NCBI GenBank assembly: GCA_016223165.1 | Contig: JACRPO010000005.1 | Span: 868,001 to 932,000, forward strand | Length of the DNA stretch: 64,000 bases | Direction of reading: 5' to 3' | DNA from: Burkholderiales bacterium | GTDB taxonomy: Bacteria > Pseudomonadota > Gammaproteobacteria > Burkholderiales > Burkholderiaceae_C | Part shown: positions 52,801-61,850 of the stretch, one piece after another | Layout: each line of letters begins with the position of its first letter | How positions within the stretch are numbered: the first letter of the stretch is position 1 | Made by a program: the position numbers and the translations under genes | The notes under the pieces: model-generated | Database searches by the model: none | Told to the model about the DNA's origin: nothing | Seen by the model: only the letters and a program-made list of their open reading frames with translations

Positions 52801-53709
52801 ATGAGCGAACCCACTCCCGCCACACCCAGTGCGGCACAAGACGCCCGCGCGCCGTTTCGCACGCTCATCGAGGCCGCCGACTTGCTGGCCCTGCGCGCCC
52901 GCGGCGGCGACCTCGTCGTCCTCGACTGTGGCTTCGACCTCGTTGACGTGGGTGCGGGCGAACGGGCGTACGCCGAGTCGCATCTGCCTGGGGCGCTGTA
53001 TGCCCATCTCGACCGTGACCTCTCGGGCACGAAGACCGGCCGCAATGGGCGCCACCCGCTGCCGCCGCGCGCCGCCTTCGCCGAGCGCGCGGGCGCCTGG
53101 GGCATCGGCCGCACGACGCAGGTCGTGGCCTACGACGCCCAGGGCGGTGCCTACGCGGCGCGCGCCTGGTGGATGCTGCGCTGGCTCGGCCACGAGGCGG
53201 TGGCGGTGCTCGACGGCGGCCCCGCCGCCTGGCGTGCGGCCGGCGGCAGCATGCAGGTCGAACGGCCGACGCCGGGGCCTCGCCCTCCCTACCCGGCCGG
53301 CGACGCCACCATGCCCACCCTCGATGCCGACGCCGTGCTGTCGTCGCTCGGGCTCGGCAAGGTCCGCATCATCGACGCCCGCTCCGGTGAGCGCTTCCGC
53401 GGCGAGGCGGAACCGATCGATCCGGTGGCCGGTCGAATTCCGGGTGCCATCAACCGCTTCCACAAGGACAACTTAAGTGCCGACGGCCGCTTCAAACCCG
53501 CCGCAGAGCTGCGCGTGGAGTTCGAGCGGCTCGGCCTCGGCGCATCCGAAGCGCAGCCGGTGACCGTCGTGCACCAGTGCGGCTCCGGCGTCACGGCGTG
53601 CCACAACCTGCTCGCCATGGCCCACGCCGGCTTCGGGTCGACGGCGCTGTACCCCGGCTCGTGGAGCGAGTGGTGCGCCGACCCCACGCGGCCGGTGGCT
53701 CGCGGTTGA
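52801..53709 (+). CDS. sseA: 3-mercaptopyruvate sulfurtransferase (two rhodanese domains)
   Basis: 302 residues. The N-terminal rhodanese domain (about 15-150) has no active cysteine; the C-terminal domain (about 170-300) carries VVHQCGSGVTACHNLL. The loop CGSGVTA is that of mercaptopyruvate sulfurtransferases; thiosulfate rhodaneses have CRKGVT. The enzyme transfers sulfur from 3-mercaptopyruvate to a thiol or cyanide in the cytosol. ATG 52801 follows TGGAGC. UspA follows on the same strand, 84 bp downstream. Confidence 0.93.
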   Translation: MSEPTPATPSAAQDARAPFRTLIEAADLLALRARGGDLVVLDCGFDLVDVGAGERAYAESHLPGALYAHLDRDLSGTKTGRNGRHPLPPRAAFAERAGAWGIGRTTQVVAYDAQGGAYAARAWWMLRWLGHEAVAVLDGGPAAWRAAGGSMQVERPTPGPRPPYPAGDATMPTLDADAVLSSLGLGKVRIIDARSGERFRGEAEPIDPVAGRIPGAINRFHKDNLSADGRFKPAAELRVEFERLGLGASEAQPVTVVHQCGSGVTACHNLLAMAHAGFGSTALYPGSWSEWCADPTRPVARG

Positions 53710-53793
53710 TCGGCATCAAGCGCCGGCCTTCCGCGGCGCGACAAGCGGGCCCGGCTGCGTTCAAATAGCGGCCGCGACATCGACGGAGGTTCC

Positions 53794-54228
53794 ATGTACA
53801 AGCGCATCCTGTTCCCCACCGACGGCTCGGAGATCACGCAGAAGGCGCTGGATTCGGCCATCGCGCTGGCCAAGCTGTCGGGCGCGGAGATCTACGCCCT
53901 GTCCGTCAAGGAGCCGTTCCCGTACAGCGCCATCTCCGAGATGCAGCCGGTGCCGCCGCAGGAGTTCTACGACGCGCAGGAGCGCATCGCCTCCGCGCGT
54001 GTGCAGGCGGCGGCCGAGTCGGCCCGCGCCGCCGGCGTCACCTGCCATGCGCACACCGTCGAGGCGATCCACCCGTGGGAAGCGATCATCGACCACGCCA
54101 AGACGCAGGGCTGCGACATCATCGTCATGGCCTCGCACGGGCGCCGCGGCGTGAGCGCGCTGCTGCTGGGCAGCGAAACTTCGCGCGTGCTGTTGCATAC
54201 GACGCTGCCCGTGCTGGTGGTGCGCTGA
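53794..54228 (+). CDS. Universal stress protein (UspA family)
   Basis: 144 residues, a single Usp domain. The start MYKRILFPTDGSEITQKALD and the ATP-binding glycine motif SHGRRGVSALLLGSETSRVL (G-2x-G-9x-G-S) are clear, so it belongs to the ATP-binding group. Usp proteins accumulate under stress and stasis. A GGAGG is located 6 bases before ATG 53794. It stands between the sulfurtransferase and a convergent ZIP gene. Confidence 0.94.
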   Translation: MYKRILFPTDGSEITQKALDSAIALAKLSGAEIYALSVKEPFPYSAISEMQPVPPQEFYDAQERIASARVQAAAESARAAGVTCHAHTVEAIHPWEAIIDHAKTQGCDIIVMASHGRRGVSALLLGSETSRVLLHTTLPVLVVR

Positions 54229-54315
54229 GACGGTCGCCGTGCGCAGGCGCGGTTGGTGTCGCGCACCGCGCGAGCTCACGCGCTCAGTGCGCGCCAGGTG
54301 CGCACTCAGTGGCCC

Positions 54316-55182
54316 TCAGTGCGCGTGCTGATGCAGCAGTTCGCGCGCCAGCACCACCACCCCCAGGCCGGCCAGCAGCCAGGCCACCTGCCAGGCCGTC
54401 TCGCGCCATGACAGCCGCTGCTGCAGTTGAGGCAACAGGTCAGCCACGGCCACGTAGATGAAGCTGCTCGAGGCCGCCACGAGCAGGTAGGGCAGCAGGT
54501 TCTCGAACGGCCCGACCATGAAGTAGCCAAGCACGCCACCGGCCACGGCGGCGGCACCCGAGAGCAGGTTGAACGCGAGCGCCTTGGCGCGGCCGAAGCC
54601 GGCATTGAGCAGCACGATGAAGTCGCCCGCCTCCTGCGGGATCTCGTGCGCCGCCACCGCGAGCGTGGTCATGACACCCAGGGCGGGGTCGGTGAGGAAG
54701 GCGGCCGCGATGATCACGCCGTCGCAGAAGTTGTGCACGCCATCGCCCACCAGCACCGCGAGGCCGCCGCGGCCGGCCTGCTGCGCGTCGAAGTCATGGT
54801 GGTGGCCGTGACCGTCGCCCTCGTGATGGTGGAAGTGCCGGTACAGCTCTGCCTTCTCGAGCAGCCAGAAGAAGAGCAGGCCGGCCAGCAGCGTGGCAAA
54901 TAGCGTGGTCGGGGTCGGCCGGTGCGGCCCCACTTCGCCCGCGTGCGCCGCGGCATGGCCGCCGTCGGTGCCAGCCGCGCCGGCGACGGGGGCGGCGCTG
55001 GCGACACTGGCAAAGGCTTCCGGCAGCACCTGCAGCAGCGCCGTGGCCAGCAGCACGCCCGCCGAGAGGCTGACGAGGTTCTTGACGACCCGCCCGAGCA
55101 GGCCGACCGTGAGCGTGGCGGCGATGACCACCGAGACGAGACCGCCGATGGCCGTGGCCAGGATGATGTAGAGCAGCGTCAT
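54316..55182 (-). CDS. ZIP-family divalent metal transporter
   Basis: 288 residues from ATG 55182. Eight membrane helices; the transport helix IV-V motifs HNFCDGVIIAAAFL and HEIPQEAGDFIVLL are the ZIP metal-path residues. The loop between helices III and IV is very rich in His (YRHFHHHEGDGHGHHHDF), the usual metal-sensing or handing loop. It probably imports Zn2+ or a similar ion into the cytosol. The frame upstream has no conservation. Next downstream in the minus direction is the convergent UspA gene. Confidence 0.92.
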   Translation of the reverse strand: MTLLYIILATAIGGLVSVVIAATLTVGLLGRVVKNLVSLSAGVLLATALLQVLPEAFASVASAAPVAGAAGTDGGHAAAHAGEVGPHRPTPTTLFATLLAGLLFFWLLEKAELYRHFHHHEGDGHGHHHDFDAQQAGRGGLAVLVGDGVHNFCDGVIIAAAFLTDPALGVMTTLAVAAHEIPQEAGDFIVLLNAGFGRAKALAFNLLSGAAAVAGGVLGYFMVGPFENLLPYLLVAASSSFIYVAVADLLPQLQQRLSWRETAWQVAWLLAGLGVVVLARELLHQHAH

Positions 55183-55342
55183 GGGCCCGGCCGCGGGGCC
55201 GTCTCCGGTCACAGGATGAGGAAGGTTGCTGGCGCGCGATTCTGCCGCCTGCACGAGGCACCGCTCCGCGCGGCCTTCGCCCGCCGCCGGCGAGGCCTGC
55301 GCGTTCAGCCCATTCGACGGGATGCCTCGGGCGCGCCGGCGC

Positions 55343-57445
55343 TCAGCCGTAGCGCTGCATCAGTGCCTGCTGTGCGCTGAGGCCGGCCTCCGCCACGCGG
55401 TGGTAGCTGCCGTCGGCGTGCAGCACCCAGGCGTCGCGCTCGTCGCGCAGGTAAGGCACGAGTGCTTCGTCGATGAGGCGCTGGCGCAGGGCGGCATCGC
55501 GCACGGGCCAGGCGACCTCGATGCGGCGGAACATGTTGCGGCTCATCCAGTCGGCGCTCGAGAGATAGAGCACCTCGTCGGCCGCGTCGGCGCCCCAGCG
55601 GAAGTAGAAGATGCGCGAGTGCTCGAGGAAGCGCCCGACCACCGAGCGCACGCGGATGTTCGGCGTCATGCCGGGCACGCCCGGGGCCAGCATGCAGGCG
55701 CCGCGCACGATGAGGTCGATCGAGGCGCCGGCGCGCCCCGCTTCGGCCAGCGCGGCGATGAGCGCCGGATCGGTGAGCGCATTGACCTTGGCCACCACGC
55801 GCGCCGGCCTTCCCGCCCGCGCCGCCTCGGCCACGCGCTTCAGGTGGCTCGTCATGCGGCGGTGCAGCTGGAACGGCGCCGCCACCAGGTGCTGCGGCGA
55901 GCGCAGGCGCACCTGGCTGGCCAGCTGCAGGAAGACCGCTTCGATGTCGGCCGTGAGGCCGGCATCGGTGCTGAAGTAGCCGATGTCGGTGTACAGGCGC
56001 GCCGTGCGCGGGTTGTAGTTGCCGGTGGAAAGGTGGGCGTAGCGGCGCAGGCGCTCGCCGCTGCCGTGGCGCTCGCGCCGCGTCAGGAGCAGCAGCTTGG
56101 CGTGCGTCTTCAGCCCGACGATGCCGTATACCACCTGCGCGCCCACCGCCTCCAGGCGCTCGGCCCAGTTGATGTTGGCCTCCTCGTCGAAGCGGGCCTT
56201 CAGCTCGACGACGACGAGCACCTCCTTGCCGCGCCGCGCCGCCTCGATGAGCAGGTCCATCAGCACGCTTTCGCTGCCGGTGCGGTAGATCGTCTGGCGG
56301 ATGGCCAGCACGTCGGGATCGAGCACCGCCTCCTGCAGGAAGCTGACCACTGGTTCGAAGCTCTCGAACGGATGGTGCAGCAGCACGTCGCGGCCACCGC
56401 CCTCGCGCAGCTGTTCGAGGATCGAGCGATCGGGCGACAGCGCCGCCGGCCATGCCGGCTCGAAGCGCGGGAAGCGCAAGCCGTCTGCCTCGGCCATGTC
56501 GATGAGCTGGTTCAGGCGAACCAGGTTCACCGGCCCGTTGACCTTGTACAGCGCCGCCGGCGGCAGCGCGAACTGCTCGAGCAGGAAGCCCGAGAGCTCG
56601 GCCGGGCACGACGACACCACCTCGAGCCGCAGGGCCTCGCCGAAGTGCCGGCGCGAGAGGTGGGTGCGCAGGGCCTGGCGCAGGTTGGTGACGTCGTCGC
56701 CGTCGACCTCGAGGTCGGAGTCGCGCGTGACGCGGAACTGCGAGAACGACAGCACCTCGCGCCCGGGAAACAGCTCGCCGAGGTGGGCGCGGATCACGCT
56801 TGTCAGGAGCACGAAGCCCTGCCGCTCGCCGCAAAGCTGCGGCGGCAGGCGGATGACACGCGGCAGCACGCGCGGCACCTTGACGATGGCGATCTGGTTC
56901 TCGCGCCCGAAGGCGTCGCGGCCATCGAGGCGGGCGATGAAGTTGAGCGACTTGTTGGCCACCATCGGGAACGGGTGGCTCGGGTCCAGGCTCAAGGGCA
57001 CGAGCAGCGGCCGCACCTGGCGCTCGAAGAAGTCGGCCACCCAGGCACGCTGGGCGCCGCCGCGTTCGGCATGGTTGAGCACGACGATGCCGGCCTTCGC
57101 CAGCGCAGGCATCAGCACGTCGTTGAGCAGCGCGTACTGCTCGTCGATGAGCGCATGGGCCGCGCGCGACATCGCTTCGACATCCGCCGGCAGCACACCG
57201 CTGCCGGGCTCGCGCTGCGCCGCGAGCGTGTCGGCGACGCGGATCTCGAAGAACTCGTCGATGTTCGACGAGACGATCGTCAGGTAGCGCAGCCGCTCGA
57301 GCAGCGGCACGTCGTCGCGCCGCGCCTGCGTCAGGACGCGACGGTTGAATTCGAGGATGGAGGCCTCGCGGCTCAGCAGCCGCAACGCGGGCTGGTCGGG
57401 CGCTATGGCCGGCGCGACCTCGGCGCCCTGCTCGGCGTCGGTCAT
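55343..57445 (-). CDS. ppk1: Polyphosphate kinase 1
   Basis: 700 residues, the usual length. The N-terminal domain shows RVLTQARRDDVPLLERLRYL and IVSSNIDEFFEIR; the catalytic core has the phospho-His in YAHLSTGNYNPRTARLYTDI and RQTIYRTGSESV. It makes polyphosphate reversibly from ATP at the membrane. The start ATG 57445 has no ribosome-binding site but TAGACT six bases before it. About 98 bp separate it from orn, also on the minus strand. Confidence 0.96.
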   Translation of the reverse strand: MTDAEQGAEVAPAIAPDQPALRLLSREASILEFNRRVLTQARRDDVPLLERLRYLTIVSSNIDEFFEIRVADTLAAQREPGSGVLPADVEAMSRAAHALIDEQYALLNDVLMPALAKAGIVVLNHAERGGAQRAWVADFFERQVRPLLVPLSLDPSHPFPMVANKSLNFIARLDGRDAFGRENQIAIVKVPRVLPRVIRLPPQLCGERQGFVLLTSVIRAHLGELFPGREVLSFSQFRVTRDSDLEVDGDDVTNLRQALRTHLSRRHFGEALRLEVVSSCPAELSGFLLEQFALPPAALYKVNGPVNLVRLNQLIDMAEADGLRFPRFEPAWPAALSPDRSILEQLREGGGRDVLLHHPFESFEPVVSFLQEAVLDPDVLAIRQTIYRTGSESVLMDLLIEAARRGKEVLVVVELKARFDEEANINWAERLEAVGAQVVYGIVGLKTHAKLLLLTRRERHGSGERLRRYAHLSTGNYNPRTARLYTDIGYFSTDAGLTADIEAVFLQLASQVRLRSPQHLVAAPFQLHRRMTSHLKRVAEAARAGRPARVVAKVNALTDPALIAALAEAGRAGASIDLIVRGACMLAPGVPGMTPNIRVRSVVGRFLEHSRIFYFRWGADAADEVLYLSSADWMSRNMFRRIEVAWPVRDAALRQRLIDEALVPYLRDERDAWVLHADGSYHRVAEAGLSAQQALMQRYG

Positions 57446-57451
57446 CGGGCG

Positions 57452-57457
57452 AGTCTA
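57452..57457 (-). promoter_or_regulatory. -10 box TAGACT six bases before the ppk1 start (possible leaderless mRNA)
   Basis: On the minus strand TAGACT ends 6 bases before ATG 57445, with no Shine-Dalgarno between. Confidence 0.35.
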
Positions 57458-57544
57458 TGCCGGCACTGCGGCGGTTTTGTGACAGTGCCGCGGTACCGGT
57501 GTCCGCCATGCCAGGCCGCAGGGCCGCGCGGCCGGCCGGGCGCC

Positions 57545-58114
57545 TCAGGTGTTCAGCAGGTGCTTGCGGTAGTGCAGCAGTTCGTCGATCGACTCGTGGA
57601 TGTCGGCCATCGCCGTATGCGCCTGCGCCTTCTTGAAGCCGTCGAGCACGGCCGGCTTCCAGCGCCGCGCCAGCTCCTTCAGCGTGCTCACGTCCAGGTT
57701 GCGGTAGTGGAAGAAGGCCTCGAGCCGCGGCATGTGGATGGCCAGGAAGCGCCGGTCCTGGCAGATGCTGTTGCCGCACATCGGGCTCTTGCCGGCAGGC
57801 ACGTAGGCGCGCAGGAACTCGATGACGCCGGCGCTCGCCGCCTCTTCGTCGACGGTGGAGGCGCGCACACGCTCGATGAGCCCGCTGCGGCCGTGCGTGC
57901 CCTTGTTCCAGGCATCCATGGCGTCGAGCACGGCGTCGCTCTGGTGCACCGCGAAGACGGGGCCCTCGACGCGCACGCTGACCTGCGGGTCGGTGACCAC
58001 CACCGCGACTTCGATGACGCGGTCGCGCTCCGGAACCAGGCCGGTCATCTCGAGGTCGATCCAGATCAGGTTGTGTTCGCTGGAGGCCAGCGTGGCGGTG
58101 GGGGGGGTGCTCAT
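57545..58114 (-). CDS. orn: Oligoribonuclease
   Basis: 189 residues from ATG 58114. DEDDh exonuclease: Asp and Glu in [11 protein letters not shown], Asp in [11 protein letters not shown], and His in [12 protein letters not shown]. It degrades 2-5 nt RNAs, including pGpG, the last step of c-di-GMP breakdown, which fits the c-di-GMP enzymes of this window. A GACAAT box ends 7 bases before ATG; the divergent M48 gene starts 80 bp away. Confidence 0.95.
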   Translation of the reverse strand: MSTPPTATLASSEHNLIWIDLEMTGLVPERDRVIEVAVVVTDPQVSVRVEGPVFAVHQSDAVLDAMDAWNKGTHGRSGLIERVRASTVDEEAASAGVIEFLRAYVPAGKSPMCGNSICQDRRFLAIHMPRLEAFFHYRNLDVSTLKELARRWKPAVLDGFKKAQAHTAMADIHESIDELLHYRKHLLNT

Positions 58115-58121
58115 GGCGGCG

Positions 58122-58127
58122 ATTGTC
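58122..58127 (-). promoter_or_regulatory. -10 box GACAAT seven bases before the orn start
   Basis: GACAAT on the minus strand ends 7 bases before ATG 58114, with no Shine-Dalgarno between them. Confidence 0.3.
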
Positions 58128-58181
58128 GGGCATGGGTGGGTCCGTGCACCCCGATGGGACAGAGGCAACGAAGCCCGCCTC

Positions 58182-58187
58182 TACACT
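58182..58187 (+). promoter_or_regulatory. -10 box TACACT seven bases before the M48 protease start
   Basis: TACACT ends 7 bases before ATG 58195. The gene lacks a Shine-Dalgarno, as in the divergent orn. Confidence 0.4.
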
Positions 58188-58194
58188 TGCGATC

Positions 58195-59463
58195 ATGGAT
58201 GCGTCGTCGGTCACCGCCCTCTTCGTCGCCGCCGTGCTGAGCTCGTTCGCGGCCCGGCTGTGGCTGGCCACGCGGCAACTGCGCCACGTGGCGCGGCACC
58301 GAGCGCAGGTGCCGCCGGCCTTCGCCGGTACCGTGACGACCGAGGCCCACCACAAGGCGGCCGACTACACGCTGGCACAGGTGCGCTTCGGCATGCTGAA
58401 CACCGCCTTCGGCACCGCCGTGCTGCTCGGCTGGACGCTGCTCGGCGGGCTGGACCTGCTCAATGCCGGCGTGCGCGAGCTCGTGCAGCCGCGCCTGGGC
58501 ACGATGGCCTACCAGCTGGCCCTGCTGAGCGCCTTTGCGGTCATCGGCGCCGCGATCGAACTGCCGTTGAACTGGTTCGAGACCTTCCGCATCGAGCAGC
58601 GATTCGGCTTCAACCGCATGTCGCTGGGCCTGTGGCTGGCCGATCTCGGCAAAGGCGCCCTGGTGAGCGCGGCGATCGGGCTGCCGCTGGCGGCGCTCAT
58701 CCTGTGGATCATGGGGGCCTCGGGCGGCCTGTGGTGGGTCTGGGCCTGGGCGGCCTGGGTCGGCTTCAACCTCGTGCTGCTGGTGCTGTACCCGACCGTG
58801 ATCGCGCCGCTGTTCAACAAGTTCGAGCCGCTCGCCGACGAGACGCTCTCCGAACGCGTGCGCGCGCTGATGCAACGCTGCGGCTTTGCCGCCAAGGGCC
58901 TGTTCGTGATGGACGGCAGCCGGCGCTCGGCGCATGCCAACGCCTATTTCACCGGCCTCGGCGCGGCCAAGCGGGTCGTCTTCTTCGATACGCTGCTGGC
59001 CCGCCTCACCCCGGGCGAGGTGGAGGCGGTGCTGGCGCACGAGCTCGGCCACTTCAAGCACCGCCACGTGACCAAGCGCATGGTCGGCATCTTCGCGATG
59101 AGCCTCGCCGGCCTCGCGCTGCTGGGCTGGCTGGCGACGCAGGCCGGCTTCTACGGCGGTCTCGGCGTCGCGCCCAACGCCGACGCGCCGAACGATGCCC
59201 TCGCGCTCGTGCTCTTCGCGCTGGCGCTGCCGCCGTTCACCTTCTTCATCACGCCGCTGATGGCGCAGCTCTCGCGCCGGCATGAATTCCAGGCCGACGC
59301 CTATGCCTGCGCGCAGGCCGACGGCCGCGACCTCGCGCGTGCATTGCTCAAGCTGCACGAGGACAATGCGTCCACTCTCACGCCCGACCCGGTGTACGTG
59401 CGCTTCTACTACTCGCATCCGCCGGCCTCGCAGCGCCTCGCGGCTCTGCCGGCGCCGGCCTGA
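58195..59463 (+). CDS. M48-family (Ste24/CAAX prenyl protease-like) membrane metallopeptidase
   Basis: 422 residues from ATG 58195. The zinc motif HELGH in VLAHELGHFKHRHV, the third ligand in RRHEFQADAYA, and the N-terminal Ste24-like part (AAIELPLNWFETFRIEQRFG, FNRMSLGLWLADLGKG) identify the bacterial Ste24 group. Seven or so membrane segments. It resembles CAAX protease 1 more than HtpX, but its substrate in bacteria is unclear. The next gene, phhB, follows on the same strand about 50 bp away. Confidence 0.92.
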   Translation: MDASSVTALFVAAVLSSFAARLWLATRQLRHVARHRAQVPPAFAGTVTTEAHHKAADYTLAQVRFGMLNTAFGTAVLLGWTLLGGLDLLNAGVRELVQPRLGTMAYQLALLSAFAVIGAAIELPLNWFETFRIEQRFGFNRMSLGLWLADLGKGALVSAAIGLPLAALILWIMGASGGLWWVWAWAAWVGFNLVLLVLYPTVIAPLFNKFEPLADETLSERVRALMQRCGFAAKGLFVMDGSRRSAHANAYFTGLGAAKRVVFFDTLLARLTPGEVEAVLAHELGHFKHRHVTKRMVGIFAMSLAGLALLGWLATQAGFYGGLGVAPNADAPNDALALVLFALALPPFTFFITPLMAQLSRRHEFQADAYACAQADGRDLARALLKLHEDNASTLTPDPVYVRFYYSHPPASQRLAALPAPA

Positions 59464-59515
59464 ACGGCAGTCGCCTCGAGCGACCGCAAGACGCCCGTCG
59501 AATGAGTCCGCCCCA

Positions 59516-59842
59516 GTGACCGCCGATGAACTGGTCGCCAGCCACTGCCGCCCCATTCACGGGCGGCCGCTCAGTGCCGACGAGGTGACGCAGCACGTGT
59601 CGCTGCTGCCCGGCTGGGCGGTGGTCGAGGGCGCGCTCGAGCGGCGGTTCGACTTCGGCGACTTCCACCGCACGATGGCCTTCGTCAACGCGGTGGCCTG
59701 GATCGCCCATCGCGAAGACCACCACCCCGACATGGTCGTCGGCTACGGCCACTGCACCCTTCGCTACCGCACGCACTCCGCCGGCGGCATCACGGTCAAC
59801 GATTTCATTTGCGCCGCCAAGGTGGACGCAATGCTGCCTTGA
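59516..59842 (+). CDS. phhB: Pterin-4a-carbinolamine dehydratase-like protein
   Basis: 108 residues if it begins at GTG 59516; no ATG is available in frame. The family signature is clear: LPGWAVVEGALERRFDFGDF, HRTMAFVNAVAWIAHREDHH, YGHCTLRYRTHSAGGITVND. It recycles the tetrahydrobiopterin cofactor after phenylalanine hydroxylase or has a DCoH-type structural role. Here it sits before rsgA, whose likely TTG start overlaps this stop by 4 bases. No ribosome-binding site is seen. Confidence 0.9.
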   Translation: MTADELVASHCRPIHGRPLSADEVTQHVSLLPGWAVVEGALERRFDFGDFHRTMAFVNAVAWIAHREDHHPDMVVGYGHCTLRYRTHSAGGITVNDFICAAKVDAMLP

Positions 59843-60774
59843 CCGCTGCCGCGACCACCGCCGACGCCACGGGGCTCGGCGAGGAGCCGGGGGTCGCGCG
59901 GGTCATCGCCACCTTCGGCCGCCAGGTGCTTGTGGAGACCGCCGCCGGCGAGCGCATCCGCTGCCAGACGCGCGGAAAGAAGAGCGAGCTCGTCGTCGGC
60001 GACCGCGTGCGCTGGCAGGCCACCGGCGACGGCGGCGTCGTCACCGCGATGCTCGAGCGCACGAGCCTCTTTTTCCGCCAGGACGAGTGGCGCACGAAGA
60101 GCTTCGCCGCCAATCTCGACCAGTTGCTCGTGCTGCTGGCCGTCGACCCGCCTTCGTCGGAAAGCCAGCTGGCGCGTGCCCTCATTGCGGCGCGCGCCGC
60201 CGACGTGCCGGCTTTCATCGGCCTGAACAAGATCGACCTGCCCGGCGTCGCGCAGGCACGGGCGCGGCTCGCCCCTTACGTGGCGATGGGCGTGCCGGTG
60301 CTCGAGTTCGCGCTCAAGGCCGACCCGGCCGGTGCGCGCGCCTGCCTGCTGCCGAGGCTGCGCGACAAGACCACGCTGGTGCTGGGCCCGAGCGGCATGG
60401 GCAAGAGCACGCTCATCAACCGCTTCGTGCCCGGCGCGGAGGCACAGGTGGGCGAAGTGTCGCGCGCCCTCAACGCCGGCCGGCACACGACCACGAGCAC
60501 CACCTGGTACTGGCTCGACGCCGAGCGCCGCGGCGCCCTCATCGATTCACCCGGGTTCCAGGAGTTCGGCCTGCGGCAGGTGGAGCCCCGTCGCCTCGCC
60601 TCGCTGATGCCGGACCTCGCGGCGCACGCCGGCGACTGCCGCTTCAGCAACTGCACGCACCTGCAGGAGCCCGGCTGCAGCGTGCGCGCCGCCGCCGCGG
60701 CCGGCGGCATCAGTGCCAGCCGCATGCGCATCTACGCGCAGCTGTACGAAGAGCTCTCGCAGAAGAGCTGGTGA
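59839..60774 (+). CDS. rsgA: Ribosome small subunit-dependent GTPase A
   Basis: 311 residues if TTG 59839 is the start (an earlier TTG at 59809 would add 10). N-terminal OB domain; circularly permuted GTPase with NKIDL (G4) before GPSGMGKST (G1) and IDSPGFQEF (G3); C-terminal zinc site CRFSNCTHLQEPGC. RsgA checks maturation of the 30S decoding site. It overlaps phhB by 4 bases (TTGA). A tandem repeat covers the last codons and the stop. Confidence 0.95.
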   Translation: MTAAATTADATGLGEEPGVARVIATFGRQVLVETAAGERIRCQTRGKKSELVVGDRVRWQATGDGGVVTAMLERTSLFFRQDEWRTKSFAANLDQLLVLLAVDPPSSESQLARALIAARAADVPAFIGLNKIDLPGVAQARARLAPYVAMGVPVLEFALKADPAGARACLLPRLRDKTTLVLGPSGMGKSTLINRFVPGAEAQVGEVSRALNAGRHTTTSTTWYWLDAERRGALIDSPGFQEFGLRQVEPRRLASLMPDLAAHAGDCRFSNCTHLQEPGCSVRAAAAAGGISASRMRIYAQLYEELSQKSW

Positions 60775-60807
60775 TGAGCTGGTGATGAGCTGGCGATGAG
60801 CTGGTGA
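60765..60807. repeat. 11-bp tandem repeat over the rsgA stop codon
   Basis: GAGCTGGTGAT twice exactly, once as GAGCTGGCGAT and a last partial copy. The first copy encodes the Ser-Trp-stop of RsgA. Confidence 0.9.
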
Positions 60808-60852
60808 GCTCGGCCCCGCCGGACACGGCACGCAGCCGGCGCGGCCCGGCGA

Positions 60853-61842
60853 TCACCCCAGCACGTTGGCCGCCGTCAGCAGCGCCACCAGCACGAGCCA
60901 GAGCACGACCGAGCGCCAGACCAGCCCGACGACGCTGGCGAGGTGCCCTGATTGCGCCGCCGCGCCGGGCGTGGACCCTTCGGCCGCTGCCAGGTCGGGC
61001 GCCGCGCCGCTCGTGAAGGTCTTGCGCCGGTCGGGGGTGACGCCGGGCGGTGCGGCGCCACCGAGCTGCACGCCCACCGCCCCGGCGGCCGCAGCCAGGA
61101 TGATCCCTTCGTTGGGGTGCTGCCACAGCGTCGCATCGCGCCGCCAGCCGGCCACCGCCTCCTCGAAGTCGCCGACGACCGCGAAGCCGAACGCCGTCAG
61201 ACGTGCGGGCACGTGGTCGATGAGCGCGAAGAGCCGCCGCGAGAGGCCGAGCAACGCCTCGTTCACCGGTGCGTCCAGCGCCCTCTGCCGGAAACCCCAG
61301 TAGCGGCTGCAGAACTCGGCCAGCCGGTAAAGCACCGCGCCGACCGGCCCGAGCCCCAGGGCCGACAGCGCGACGAACCAGAAGAACACGCCGAAGACAT
61401 GCCGGTGCGCGGCCAGCAGCGCATGCTCGATCACGTGGCGCAGCACCTCGGTGCGCGGCAGCTCGCTCGTGTCCAGGTGGCGCCACTCGGCGAGCAGGCG
61501 CCGCACCTCGTTCTCGTCGCCGCGTTCGAGCGCGTCACGGATGTCGGTGAAGTAGTGGCTGAACTGGCGGAAGCCGAGCGTGGCGTAGAGCACCAGGATG
61601 TCGAAGGCCAGGCCGAGCAAGGCGTTGTGCCAGTGCAGCAACTGGTAGATCCCGACCACGGCCAGGGCCGGCACGCCGACAGCGGCGCACCATGCCACCC
61701 ATGCGTGGTGCGGACGGCCGGCATCGAAGTTGCGGCCGCACCAGGCCACGTAGGCACGCAGAGCCTCGTGCAGGGAAGACTCCCGCGGCAGCGGCTTGAT
61801 CTGCTCCAGCACCAGCGCCACGAAGACCGCGAGAAAACCCAT
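60853..61842 (-). CDS. CobD/CbiB-like membrane protein
   Basis: 329 residues with about five hydrophobic segments. The N-terminal MGFLAVFVALVLEQIKPL and LPRTEVLRHVIEHALLAAHR, and FFWFVALSALGLGPVGAVLY, RLFALIDHVPARLTAFGFAV resemble AmpE/CobD family proteins. No other cobalamin gene is near, and this CbiB-like paralogue, common in Burkholderiales, may not act in vitamin B12 synthesis. A TATGAT box lies 8 bases before ATG 61842. It is convergent with rsgA. Confidence 0.82.
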   Translation of the reverse strand: MGFLAVFVALVLEQIKPLPRESSLHEALRAYVAWCGRNFDAGRPHHAWVAWCAAVGVPALAVVGIYQLLHWHNALLGLAFDILVLYATLGFRQFSHYFTDIRDALERGDENEVRRLLAEWRHLDTSELPRTEVLRHVIEHALLAAHRHVFGVFFWFVALSALGLGPVGAVLYRLAEFCSRYWGFRQRALDAPVNEALLGLSRRLFALIDHVPARLTAFGFAVVGDFEEAVAGWRRDATLWQHPNEGIILAAAAGAVGVQLGGAAPPGVTPDRRKTFTSGAAPDLAAAEGSTPGAAAQSGHLASVVGLVWRSVVLWLVLVALLTAANVLG

Positions 61843-61850
61843 CGGCGGCG

